Source of the DNA: Burkholderiales bacterium
Lineage (GTDB): Bacteria > Pseudomonadota > Gammaproteobacteria > Burkholderiales > Casimicrobiaceae
Reading direction: 5' to 3'
Assembly: GCA_031283405.1 (NCBI GenBank)
Contig: JAITBX010000094.1
Coordinates: forward strand, 1 to 27,566
Length of the DNA: 27,566 nt
The stretch's first letter is position 1; each line of letters begins with the position of its first letter. The translations under genes were made by a program, and so were the position numbers. Positions 1 through 6,810 of the stretch are shown piece after piece. The notes under the pieces are model-generated. The model saw only the letters and a list, made by a program, of their open reading frames with translations, had not been told where the DNA came from and did no database searches.

Positions 1-23
1 GCGCCGTGCCCACCCTATGCGAT

Positions 24-54
24 TTGCTAGGTTTTTCAGCAATAGATGTATACT
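24..54 (+). promoter_or_regulatory. Putative sigma70 promoter in front of the cloverleaf RNA
   Basis: A good -10 hexamer, TATACT, lies at 49-54. The best -35 match is TTGCTA at 24-29, with a long spacer of 19. Transcription would start near 61, exactly where the closing stem of the cloverleaf at 62-149 begins. That coincidence is the main support; the -35 is weak. Confidence 0.4.
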
Positions 55-61
55 TACCCCT

Positions 62-149
62 CGCTCGCTGGCCGGTGGAGGGAGATGCGCCCTCGTCGGA
101 CTCATAATCCGAAGTCTGCTTGGATCGCTTCGAGCCTGACCAGCGAGCG
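62..149 (+). ncRNA. tRNA-like cloverleaf RNA upstream of mnmA
   Basis: A perfect 10-bp stem (CGCTCGCTGG at 62-71, CCAGCGAGCG at 140-149) encloses three hairpins. The first is GAGGG at 78-82 with CCCTC at 90-94 (7-nt loop). One base later comes TCGGA at 96-100 with TCCGA at 108-112, enclosing the 7-nt loop CTCATAA, which is a textbook CAU anticodon loop. The third is an imperfect hairpin at 122-136. It is not a normal tRNA: it has no D-loop consensus, no pairable TTCGA T-arm and no properly placed CCA end. It could be a tRNA mimic, a decayed tRNA, a small RNA or an mnmA leader. I do not recognise it as a known riboswitch. Confidence 0.4.
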
Positions 150-176
150 TCCTCCATCTTCTCTCCCTATACACTC

Positions 177-198
177 AAGCACCACTCGTTGCTTTTTT
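177..198 (+). terminator. Weak intrinsic terminator between cloverleaf RNA and mnmA
   Basis: AAGCA at 177-181 pairs with TGCTT at 190-194 around an 8-nt loop and runs into a T tract to 198. The stem has only 5 bp, so it is marginal. It lies 32 bases before the mnmA start, a position typical of an attenuator or of the end of a small RNA. Confidence 0.35.
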
Positions 199-229
199 AT
201 AAAAATTTTTTGCCCCTCTTTTTCATATC

Positions 230-1363
230 ATGGCTTCACGTCAACGCATTGTCGTCGGCTTGTCCGGCGGCGTCGATTCTTCGGTAGCCGCCTGGTTGTT
301 GAAACAACAAGGCCACGAAGTCATCGGCGTCTTTATGAAAAACTGGGAGGACGATGATACCGATACTTATTGCACGTCGCGTCAGGACTTGATCGACGCT
401 GCCAGTGTCGCCGACGTGATCGGCATCGAATTCGACGCTGTCAATTTTGCCGCCGAATACCGCGAGCGCGTTTTTGCCGGTTTCCTGCGCGAATATGAAG
501 CCGGACGCACACCCAATCCGGACGTTTTGTGCAACAACGACGTCGAATTCCGCGCGTTCCCCGACCCCGCGATGACGCTCGGCGCCGACGCTCTCGCCAC
601 CGGCCACTACGCGCGGGTGATGCGTAATGAAGATGGCCGCGCTATGTTGCTGAAAGCGCGCGATACAAGCAAGGATCAGAGTTACTTTTTGCATCAGTTG
701 CGACAAGCGCAATTGCAGCCGGCGTGTTTTCCGCTCGGCGATTTGCTGAAAAGCGAGGTGCGCGACATTGCCAAGTGCGAAGGTTTGTCGACTTGGCAAA
801 AGAAGGACTCGACGGGCATTTGTTTCATCGGCGAGCGTCCGTTCCGCGAATTTCTTGAGCGTTATCTGCCGCGCGCGCCGGGGCGAATGGTGACGCCGGA
901 GGGAACGGTCGTCGGCGAGCATCAGGGCTTGGCGTATTACACGCTGGGGCAGCGGCAGGGGCTTGGCATCGGCGGCACTCATGACGGCGACGGCGCGCCG
1001 TGGTTCGTTGCTGAAAAGCGCTTGCAGGAAAATGAATTGGTGGTCGTGCAAGGGCACGATCATCCGTTGCTTTATAACGATACCGTGACGGTGCAACAGC
1101 TTCACTGGATTGCCAGCGAGCCTCCCGATCTTTCACATCACAACGATATTAAAACTTACGGCGCCAAATTGCGTTACCGGATGCCTGATGCGCCGTGCCG
1201 GATCGAATGGCGCGACGACGATACGTTGACGGCGCACTTCGACGCGCCGCAATGGACGCCGACGCCGGGACAGTATGGCGTGTTTTACGACGGCGAGGTT
1301 TGTCTCGGCGGCGGCGTGATCGTCGGCGGCGCGCTCGCATCCCGATCGGTTTCAACTGCTTGA
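230..1363 (+). CDS. mnmA: tRNA-specific 2-thiouridylase MnmA
   Basis: MnmA uses ATP and a persulfide relay to put sulfur on C2 of the wobble uridine of the Lys, Glu and Gln tRNAs in the cytoplasm. The 377-residue protein has full family length. It begins with the PP-loop SGGVDSS at residues 12-18. The nucleophile is Cys101 in the NPDVLCN motif and the second catalytic cysteine is Cys198 in STGICFIGERPF, close to Cys102/Cys199 numbering of the E. coli enzyme. The LGQRQGLGIGG segment and the C-terminal GQYGVFYDGEVCLGGGVI segment are also typical. The ATG at 230 gives the usual N-terminus, but I see no Shine-Dalgarno before it; the preceding bases are T-rich. It appears to be a single-gene unit behind the cloverleaf RNA. 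Confidence 0.96.
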   Translation: MASRQRIVVGLSGGVDSSVAAWLLKQQGHEVIGVFMKNWEDDDTDTYCTSRQDLIDAASVADVIGIEFDAVNFAAEYRERVFAGFLREYEAGRTPNPDVLCNNDVEFRAFPDPAMTLGADALATGHYARVMRNEDGRAMLLKARDTSKDQSYFLHQLRQAQLQPACFPLGDLLKSEVRDIAKCEGLSTWQKKDSTGICFIGERPFREFLERYLPRAPGRMVTPEGTVVGEHQGLAYYTLGQRQGLGIGGTHDGDGAPWFVAEKRLQENELVVVQGHDHPLLYNDTVTVQQLHWIASEPPDLSHHNDIKTYGAKLRYRMPDAPCRIEWRDDDTLTAHFDAPQWTPTPGQYGVFYDGEVCLGGGVIVGGALASRSVSTA

Positions 1364-1646
1364 AATTCCGATGGCCGCCAAGCGTCAATTTTGTGTCGTT
1401 ATCGCAAGAAAAACGTAATAAATACAATCAGCTATAAGCGCCGAGTAATAAAAACTTGCTACTGCCCAAGCCTCTTTTGGGCCAACAATGTATCGACCTT
1501 GTAAGGCCGTTCTTCTCTTCACGGTGTCGCTACAAGCCGGGATAACCACATCGCCAAAGTGGTGTGTTTAGTTTACAACACGTCCCCGTTTCTTCGCTAT
1601 TTCCTTGCTTATATCAATGGATATAGAAACATATGATTAAGTATAA
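1364..1646. other. Gene-free interval with several hairpins before the cytochrome operon
   Basis: No convincing gene lies here. GCCCAA at 1464-1469 pairs with TTGGGC at 1477-1482. CTTGTA at 1498-1503 pairs with TACAAG at 1531-1536, enclosing CCGT/ACGG at 1507-1510 and 1521-1524. A further hairpin-forming stretch (CACA...TGTG) lies around 1547-1565. These successive stems could be a structured RNA or mnmA 3' end signals. I recognise no known riboswitch. Confidence 0.4.
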
Positions 1647-1649
1647 TTG

Positions 1650-1678
1650 TTGACAAAATCAGTAGGTTTCAGTGAAAT
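1650..1678 (+). promoter_or_regulatory. Putative promoter of the electron-conduit operon
   Basis: A perfect -35 hexamer TTGACA at 1650-1655 is followed after 17 bases by a poor -10, TGAAAT, at 1673-1678. A separate TATAAT lies at 1642-1647 without a clear -35. A small hairpin (TCGGG/CCCGA, about 1681-1696) lies between this site and the gene. A weak -10 would suit an activator-dependent promoter, but that is inference. Confidence 0.4.
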
Positions 1679-1736
1679 GGTCGGGGGTTTTCCCGATTAT
1701 GGGCAAAAAAGCGATCAATCGAAAGGACTGTCTATC

Positions 1737-2786
1737 ATGCAAGCGTATCTTCCGTCTTTGAGGCTATGGGTTTGTGTAGTCGTATTTTTCTCCTTCTCCG
1801 CGACGGCACAAACGGTTACACCGGCGGCGCCGTCCAAAGAAGCAACGTCGCCGACAGCTTCGGCAACGGCCACGCCTGCGCCTGCACCGGCTACGCCTGC
1901 GCCGATTGCCTCCGTGCCCGCTCCTTCAGCCGCGCCTGTGCCGACTGCCGAGGAAGAGCCTCCGATCGAGTGCGCGACCTGCCACAAGGAGCAGTTCGAC
2001 AACATGGCCTTTTCGCGGCACGGCGCTTCCGGCGATTCGCGCACGCCGTGGGGCAAGGCCGACACCAAAGAGAAACGCAATGAGATGTGTACCGCTTGCC
2101 ACGGCAAGGCGGACGATCACATGGGCGATCCGATCGACAAAAAGCCGGAAACGATGTTCAACAAGACAGTGAAGTCAGACGACAAGAATGCGCGTTGCAC
2201 CACTTGTCACATCGGCGGCAACCGGATGCACTGGAAAGGTGGCACACATGAGAGCCGCGGCACCGCGTGCAGCGACTGCCACAAAGTTCACATCAAGAAA
2301 GACCCGGCGCTGGTCATGGAAACGCAGCCGAGCGTTTGCTTCAACTGCCACAAGGAAATCCGCTCGATGATGATGCGGGTTTCGACGCACCCATTGCGCA
2401 GCGGACAGATGGCGTGCACTTCATGCCACAATCCGCACGGCACGATCAGCGATTCGCTGATGATAAAGAATACGGTCAATGAGACGTGTTATACCTGCCA
2501 CGCCGACAAGCGCGGTCCCTTCCTGTGGGATCACCCGCCTGTTCGCGACAGCTGCGTCAATTGCCACAACCCGCATGGCACGAACAACGCGCCGATGTTG
2601 CAAGTTCGCACGCCTTATCTGTGCCAGCAATGCCACGGCGGCGTACAGCATCCCAGCTCGGTTTATAGCGGCAACAATCTGCCGTCCAACGCAGCCGGAG
2701 ACAAGATGTTGGCGCAAGGCTGCCCCAATTGCCACATCAAAGTGCACGGCAGCAACCATCCGTCCGGCGCGCGCTTTACGCGCTGA
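1737..2786 (+). CDS. Decaheme c-type cytochrome, MtrA/DmsE type
   Basis: This is a predicted periplasmic multiheme cytochrome that passes electrons into or out of an outer-membrane barrel. From the ATG at 1737 the protein has 349 residues; AAGGA lies 9 bases upstream. An open TTG start at 1647 would add 30 residues ahead of the signal peptide and is unlikely. Residues 1-24 are a signal peptide ending SATA, and residues 25-76 are a Pro/Ala/Thr-rich linker. Ten CXXCH haem motifs start at residues 79, 118, 154, 178, 201, 227, 251, 273, 296 and 329. Further histidines (for example in CHNPHG repeats) can serve as distal ligands. Size and haem number fit MtrA, MtoA and PioA relatives. The barrel gene follows after 27 bases. 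Direction of electron flow (metal reduction or oxidation) cannot be told from sequence. Confidence 0.93.
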   Translation: MQAYLPSLRLWVCVVVFFSFSATAQTVTPAAPSKEATSPTASATATPAPAPATPAPIASVPAPSAAPVPTAEEEPPIECATCHKEQFDNMAFSRHGASGDSRTPWGKADTKEKRNEMCTACHGKADDHMGDPIDKKPETMFNKTVKSDDKNARCTTCHIGGNRMHWKGGTHESRGTACSDCHKVHIKKDPALVMETQPSVCFNCHKEIRSMMMRVSTHPLRSGQMACTSCHNPHGTISDSLMIKNTVNETCYTCHADKRGPFLWDHPPVRDSCVNCHNPHGTNNAPMLQVRTPYLCQQCHGGVQHPSSVYSGNNLPSNAAGDKMLAQGCPNCHIKVHGSNHPSGARFTR

Positions 2787-2813
2787 TAGCATTGAGAAGC
2801 GAGGAGGATTTCC

Positions 2814-5159
2814 ATGAAAACAGTTTCAAGCAAAAAGCTCGACTTCACGAAACGTCCATTGATGCTGGCGCTGGCCTCGGCTTTGGCCTTGTCTTCTGGC
2901 GCGGTGCTGGCCGAACCGATGTTCATGATCCCATTGGCGAACGGCAATCTGGACATGAGCCGCTACGACACCAACTACATCGAGTTGGGCGGTTTGTACA
3001 GCAGCAAGGATTCTGGAAAATTCGGCGAATGGAATGGCGTCCGCGAACAAGGCGGCTACGGCATCGCCAATTTCAACTTCATGAATCGCAACGACACCAC
3101 TGCCACTTATTACAGCCTCACAGGACGCAATCTGGCGCTGGATTCGCGGCAGTTGAGCGGCAACTTCGGCACTCAGGGCAAGTATGGCTTGACTGCCGAT
3201 TTTCAACAGATCAAGCATCTGACTTCCAACACCACCCAGTTCATCTTTGACGGCGCCGGCGGCACCAATCTGACGCTGCCGCCGGGATTCACCGGTGTGC
3301 CGGGACAGCCTCCCGCCAGCGCAGGCGCGATTTCGGATGCGTTGCAGCCGCACGATCTTCAACAGAAGCGAAACATTTACAAATTCGGCGGTAATGTGTT
3401 TTTCGGTGGCACGATGGAAGCGCTCATCAATTACCGCTACGATGACCGCACCGGCACCGGCCTGACCGGCGCAGTGATGGGCAACAACGGCGGCAATCCG
3501 CGCAGCACACTGATGCCGCTGCCGATCAACGACAACACGCAACAAATCGAAGCCAAGCTGCGCTGGAACACCGAGAAAGCGCAAGTCGAAGGGATGTACT
3601 ACTTCTCGAAGTACTCCAACGATAACAACTCGCTGACTTGGCAAAATCCGTACAACGCCATCAGCGGCTGGCTGCCCGATAGCGGTTTCCCCGGCGGCAC
3701 CGGCCGCATGAGTCTGGCGCCGGACAATTCCTTCCATCAGTTTCAGTTGACCGGCGGCTATAACTTCACGCCGGTCACACGGCTGACGGGCGTCGCCTCT
3801 TACGGAATGATGCGGCAAGATGCTTCGTTCCTGCCGTATGGCGTTGACACCAACGGGATCGCCTTCAATTCGGCGTTGCCGCGCAATTCGCTGGACGGAA
3901 AAGTGAACAACACGCTGCTCGACTTCAAGTTCACGACGCGCCTCTTCGACAAGCTGAGCATCAAGGCAGTCTATAACTACAACGATTACAACAACAAGAC
4001 GCCCTCCAGCCTGTACAACTACGTCGGCGGCGACACGACCAGTCAAGTCGTCATCCCGGTGGGCGCTTCGCCGAATGATGTCAACTCGTCGAACCTGCGC
4101 TTCAACGACGCCCTCGGCTGGAAGAAGAACAAGTTCAAGCTGGACGCCAACTATCCACTGGCCGGCGGTTTTTCGGTTCGCGGTTATTACAACTACGAAA
4201 AAACGGATTACAAACCGTCCGAAGAAAATTTGCGCTCCGACATTAACGATAACATCTTCGGCGTGGAACTGCGCAAGCGGGCAAGCGCGTGGGTGACGGG
4301 TTCGTTGAAGTATGAGTACCAGCAACGTCGCGGCTCCGGCTTCGATCCGAACGCGCCCTACTACGCCGGCTATACCGACGCAACAACGGCGGCGGGCTTT
4401 TACGACAATCTGCCGACGCTGCGGCAATTCTTCATCGCTGACTACAATCAGAACAAGTTGAAAGGAATGCTGTTCCTGACGCCGGCGGACGCGCTGTCGT
4501 TCTCGCTGACGGGCGACTGGTATCAACGCGATTACAAAGGCCCGGGCTGCGGCGACGACGCCGATCAGATTCTGCAACCGGGCAACGTGATGGACAGCCG
4601 GTGTGCGGGGCGTCAGAAAGGTTTGGGACAGTCCTACACGATCGACGGACAATGGACGCCGGTCGATGGTCTGAGCGCGTATGCGTTCTATACCTGGTCG
4701 CAGTTCAAGACCGATCAGAATGGCCGCTCTAACACGAACAGCGCCACCGCCGCCGATCCGACGCGCAACTGGTCAGTCACGCAAGACAACCGCAGCAACA
4801 CGTTCGGCGTCGGCGCGCGTTTCGTTCCGGTCGAACGCAACTTCGACCTCGGCTTGCAATATGTGTGGGACAACAGCCGCTCGCCGGTTGATATATGGTC
4901 GGGCACGGGCAATGCCGCGCCGACAACGGTGCCGACTGCCAAGTACCGGATGGATTATCTTCAACTGTACGGAAGCTACCAAGTCAACACCAACATCAAA
5001 TTGCGTTTCAACACCGCCTACGCGCATGTGCGCGGTAAAGATTGGAAGTACGACGATGTGACAGCCTCCTCGTCCAACAACGTCATCCTTCCGCAACAAG
5101 TTACCGCCAACTACAACGAATACCTCATCGGTGTTTCGATCGCGTACACCTGGAACTAA
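2814..5159 (+). CDS. MtrB/PioB-type outer-membrane beta-barrel
   Basis: This 781-residue protein should form the outer-membrane barrel that sheathes the decaheme cytochrome. A strong Shine-Dalgarno (GAGGAGG) precedes the ATG. Residues 1-33 are a signal peptide ending AVLA. The mature protein consists of alternating polar/aromatic strands, for example FKLDANYPLAGGFSVRGYYNY, and ends in the aromatic strand IGVSIAYTWN expected of an outer-membrane barrel. Length, position after a decaheme cytochrome, and the N-terminal NLDMSRYDTNYIELGG segment fit the MtrB/PioB family. I find no N-terminal CXXC pair like that of Shewanella MtrB; the only cysteines I see are two in the segment around residues 579-597. 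This makes a PioB/MtoB-like member more likely than a true MtrB. Confidence 0.9.
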   Translation: MKTVSSKKLDFTKRPLMLALASALALSSGAVLAEPMFMIPLANGNLDMSRYDTNYIELGGLYSSKDSGKFGEWNGVREQGGYGIANFNFMNRNDTTATYYSLTGRNLALDSRQLSGNFGTQGKYGLTADFQQIKHLTSNTTQFIFDGAGGTNLTLPPGFTGVPGQPPASAGAISDALQPHDLQQKRNIYKFGGNVFFGGTMEALINYRYDDRTGTGLTGAVMGNNGGNPRSTLMPLPINDNTQQIEAKLRWNTEKAQVEGMYYFSKYSNDNNSLTWQNPYNAISGWLPDSGFPGGTGRMSLAPDNSFHQFQLTGGYNFTPVTRLTGVASYGMMRQDASFLPYGVDTNGIAFNSALPRNSLDGKVNNTLLDFKFTTRLFDKLSIKAVYNYNDYNNKTPSSLYNYVGGDTTSQVVIPVGASPNDVNSSNLRFNDALGWKKNKFKLDANYPLAGGFSVRGYYNYEKTDYKPSEENLRSDINDNIFGVELRKRASAWVTGSLKYEYQQRRGSGFDPNAPYYAGYTDATTAAGFYDNLPTLRQFFIADYNQNKLKGMLFLTPADALSFSLTGDWYQRDYKGPGCGDDADQILQPGNVMDSRCAGRQKGLGQSYTIDGQWTPVDGLSAYAFYTWSQFKTDQNGRSNTNSATAADPTRNWSVTQDNRSNTFGVGARFVPVERNFDLGLQYVWDNSRSPVDIWSGTGNAAPTTVPTAKYRMDYLQLYGSYQVNTNIKLRFNTAYAHVRGKDWKYDDVTASSSNNVILPQQVTANYNEYLIGVSIAYTWN

Positions 5160-5175
5160 AGAACGGAGAAAAGTC

Positions 5176-5772
5176 ATGAAAGGAAAAACACTGATTTTCA
5201 ATGGGGTCGCCGCTTCGCTGGTCGCAGCGATGGTCGCGTTCGCGCCGACTTCCGCGATGGCGCAAGCCGCAACGGAAAAACCCGGCGACGATGTGATGCG
5301 GACGCCGTTGATGCTGGTCAACCCCGGTTTTGAAAACGGGACGGAAAAATGGGCAGCCTCATCTCCCAACGTAAAGGACTACGAAGTTGCCGTGGACACC
5401 GAAGTCTTTCATTCGGGCAAACAATCGCTTCGCATCCGCTCCGTCAACGGTGAAAAAGGCGGCGCCGTGTTTCAGACCTTGCCGATCGCTGCCCTGCGCG
5501 GCAGAACCATCGAACTCAGCGGCTGGCTGAAAACAGACAACGCAACCGCTGCCGGCGCCGTTCTGACATTGCGCGTATTCAACGGCGAACGCCTGCTTGA
5601 ATACAACTTGATGCACAAAACGCCGGTCATGGGCACGACCGACTGGAAACACTACTCGATTCCGGTCAAAGTTTCCAAAAATGCCTCAACGCTTGAATTC
5701 GGCGTGACCCTCAACAACAAGGGAACCGTCTGGGCGGACGACCTTGAACTCAACGTTATTTCGCATCGCTGA
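5176..5772 (+). CDS. Secreted carbohydrate-binding-like (CBM4/9, CenC-like) protein
   Basis: The third gene of the conduit operon encodes 198 residues. The ATG at 5176 has ACGGAGAA upstream and begins 16 bases after the barrel gene stops. Residues 1-31 are a signal peptide (hydrophobic core, then AMAQA). The rest resembles a single galactose-binding-like jelly-roll of the CenC/CBM4-9 type. It opens with VNPGFENGTEKWA, then HSGKQSLRI, LSGWLKTDN, TDWKHYSIPVKV, and ends VWADDLELNVI. It has no haem motif, membrane segment or enzymatic domain. The operon setting suggests a periplasmic or surface accessory of the conduit, perhaps contacting polysaccharide, but no function can be assigned. The annotation as a CBM-like fold is by pattern only. 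Confidence 0.75.
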   Translation: MKGKTLIFNGVAASLVAAMVAFAPTSAMAQAATEKPGDDVMRTPLMLVNPGFENGTEKWAASSPNVKDYEVAVDTEVFHSGKQSLRIRSVNGEKGGAVFQTLPIAALRGRTIELSGWLKTDNATAAGAVLTLRVFNGERLLEYNLMHKTPVMGTTDWKHYSIPVKVSKNASTLEFGVTLNNKGTVWADDLELNVISHR

Positions 5773-5823
5773 TCGTTGATACACAAACCTCAGCGCTTAG
5801 AGAAAACCACCCGCCAACAAAAG

Positions 5824-5848
5824 GGCTCTCCCACGGAGAGCCTTTTTT
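5824..5848 (+). terminator. Strong intrinsic terminator of the conduit operon
   Basis: GGCTCTCC (5824-5831) pairs perfectly with GGAGAGCC (5835-5842) around a 3-base loop, followed by six T. It lies 51 bases after the third gene and ends the operon. Confidence 0.88.
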
Positions 5849-5961
5849 ATCGTGCGCAAAAGGTTTCATATGAGCGTGACGCATAGCGCTCTTTTGATTC
5901 AAGCCTTGTACATTCTTTCCTCTCGCTTGCTGGAGAGAGTGCCCGAAGGGCAGGAGAGTGC

Positions 5962-5984
5962 GTAGGGGCGATCTGTGATCGCCC
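5962..5984 (+). repeat. GTAGGGGCG-type palindromic repeat, copy 1
   Basis: GTAGGGGCGATC, three bases, then GATCGCCC form an 8-bp hairpin. It matches other copies at 6144, 6459, 6567, 18213, 21462, 24684 and 24718 in its GTAGGGGCG edge and in the palindrome. Confidence 0.75.
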
Positions 5985-6143
5985 GTGCGGCGTTGTGCGC
6001 GGTGTGCCGTGTTTGCACAAACCACCCGGCAATGCCCCTTTTGAAAGGGTCGCCGCGAAGCGGCGGGGGTTTGCAGAGACAAGGCAGGCCTTGTTTCTAC
6101 GAACATTCCGTTGGGTCACATCTTGCCGTCCGCAACAGCGGGT

Positions 6144-6164
6144 GACCGAGGACGGTCGCCCCTA
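6144..6164 (-). repeat. GTAGGGGCG-type palindromic repeat, copy 2
   Basis: GACCGAGGACGGTCGCCCCTAC is the reverse orientation of the family, with a GACCG/CGGTC stem and the CCCCTAC edge. Confidence 0.7.
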
Positions 6165-6306
6165 CGCCCCCATCCCAACCTTCCCCAGCGGGGGAAGGAG
6201 AAAGTTATGCGCGCAGCCCTTTTCGTTTCGACGCTGCAATCTTTTTATTGCCGTCATCCTGCGCGAAGCGAACCCCAACGAGTCGATGCCGCGATCAGGC
6301 GTCAGG

Positions 6307-6383
6307 AATCAAATGGCAAAACCGCAGGCACGGCGCATGCTTTTCCCTCTCCCGCTTGCGGGAGAGGGTGCCCCGAAGGGGCA
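6307..6383 (+). repeat. Composite repeat: CCCTCTCCC palindrome with flanks
   Basis: CCCTCTCCC, six bases, GGGAGAGGG (6345-6368) is followed at once by TGCCCC GAA GGGGCA. The preceding stretch from 6307 (ATCAAATGGCAAAACCGCA...) recurs at about 18261-18308 with few changes, so the repeat unit is larger than the palindrome. Confidence 0.7.
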
Positions 6384-6458
6384 GGAGAGGGTTAAAGGAA
6401 CAGCGCAAAATCCGAAGCATGTTTCCTTGTGCGCTTATGCTTCATTGCGTGTTATTGC

Positions 6459-6484
6459 GGGCGACCGAGAGCGACCGTCCCTAC
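6459..6484 (-). repeat. GTAGGGGCG-type repeat, diverged copy
   Basis: GGGCGACCGAGAGCGACCG followed by TCCCTAC is a diverged reverse copy of the family. Confidence 0.55.
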
Positions 6485-6566
6485 GGAAAAATCATGGGCT
6501 CGGGGCGAATTGAAAAATCAAAGGGCGGGTTTGAAACCCGCCCCTTGGAAAGAATATGCGGCGGAT

Positions 6567-6630
6567 GTAGGGGACGCCACCCTCGGCGTCCCGCGATTTT
6601 GACGGGCGACAAAATGCCGCCCTACGCCTC
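6567..6630 (+). repeat. GTAGGGG-type repeat pair
   Basis: GTAGGGGACGCC..GGCGTCCC forms a hairpin at 6567-6591. It is followed by GGGCGACAAAATGCCGCCCTAC in the opposite orientation, making a head-to-head pair like the one at 24684-24740. Confidence 0.65.
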
Positions 6631-6724
6631 GGAAACAAGGAAGACCCTTCGACTTTGCTCAGGACAGGCCTTGTCTCTACATCTGCCAGAAAGGAAGAAT
6701 AAAAACCGAGAGAAGGAACAACAA

Positions 6725-6750
6725 AAGCGGGGCGTTTTCACGCCCCGCTT
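6725..6750 (-). terminator. Intrinsic terminator of the giant surface-protein gene
   Basis: AAGCGGGGCG (6725-6734) pairs perfectly with CGCCCCGCTT (6741-6750) around a 6-base loop. Read on the minus strand it ends in CTTTT, 61 bases past the stop codon at 6811. It could act on both strands. Confidence 0.8.
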
Positions 6751-6810
6751 TCTACCCCAAACTACTTCAGGTTGTTACATCTTCTCTTTGATACCCCCTT
6801 CTTTCCTTAT

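Larger units (their letters stand above)
5849..6724. other. Repeat-filled gene-free region between convergent genes
   Basis: About 0.9 kb with no convincing gene on either strand. The open frames here have no start signals, no recognisable domain and are built from repeats. The region holds at least four copies of the GTAGGGGCG-type palindrome, one clean copy of the CCCTCTCCC-type palindrome, a perfect hairpin GGGCGGGT/ACCCGCCC around 6523-6543, and fragments such as GGCCTTGTTTCTAC and GGCCTTGTCTCTAC. Confidence 0.7.

Noticed and set aside
62..149. A genuine tRNA-Met or tRNA-Ile2 gene with CAU anticodon
   Set aside because: The anticodon arm is perfect, but there is no D-arm consensus, the TTCGA stretch at 129-133 cannot form a 5-bp T stem, and the closing stem is 10 bp rather than 7. 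Kept as tRNA-like only.
236..1105. Long minus-strand open frame opposite mnmA
   Set aside because: It is the antisense shadow of a clearly conserved gene and shows no domain or start signal.
2826..4652. 608-codon minus-strand open frame opposite the barrel gene
   Set aside because: It is an antisense shadow in high-GC DNA; the plus strand encodes a complete barrel with signal peptide and Shine-Dalgarno.
5849..6810. CRISPR array
   Set aside because: The repeats are palindromic, irregularly spaced and in both orientations, with no constant spacer length or cas genes.
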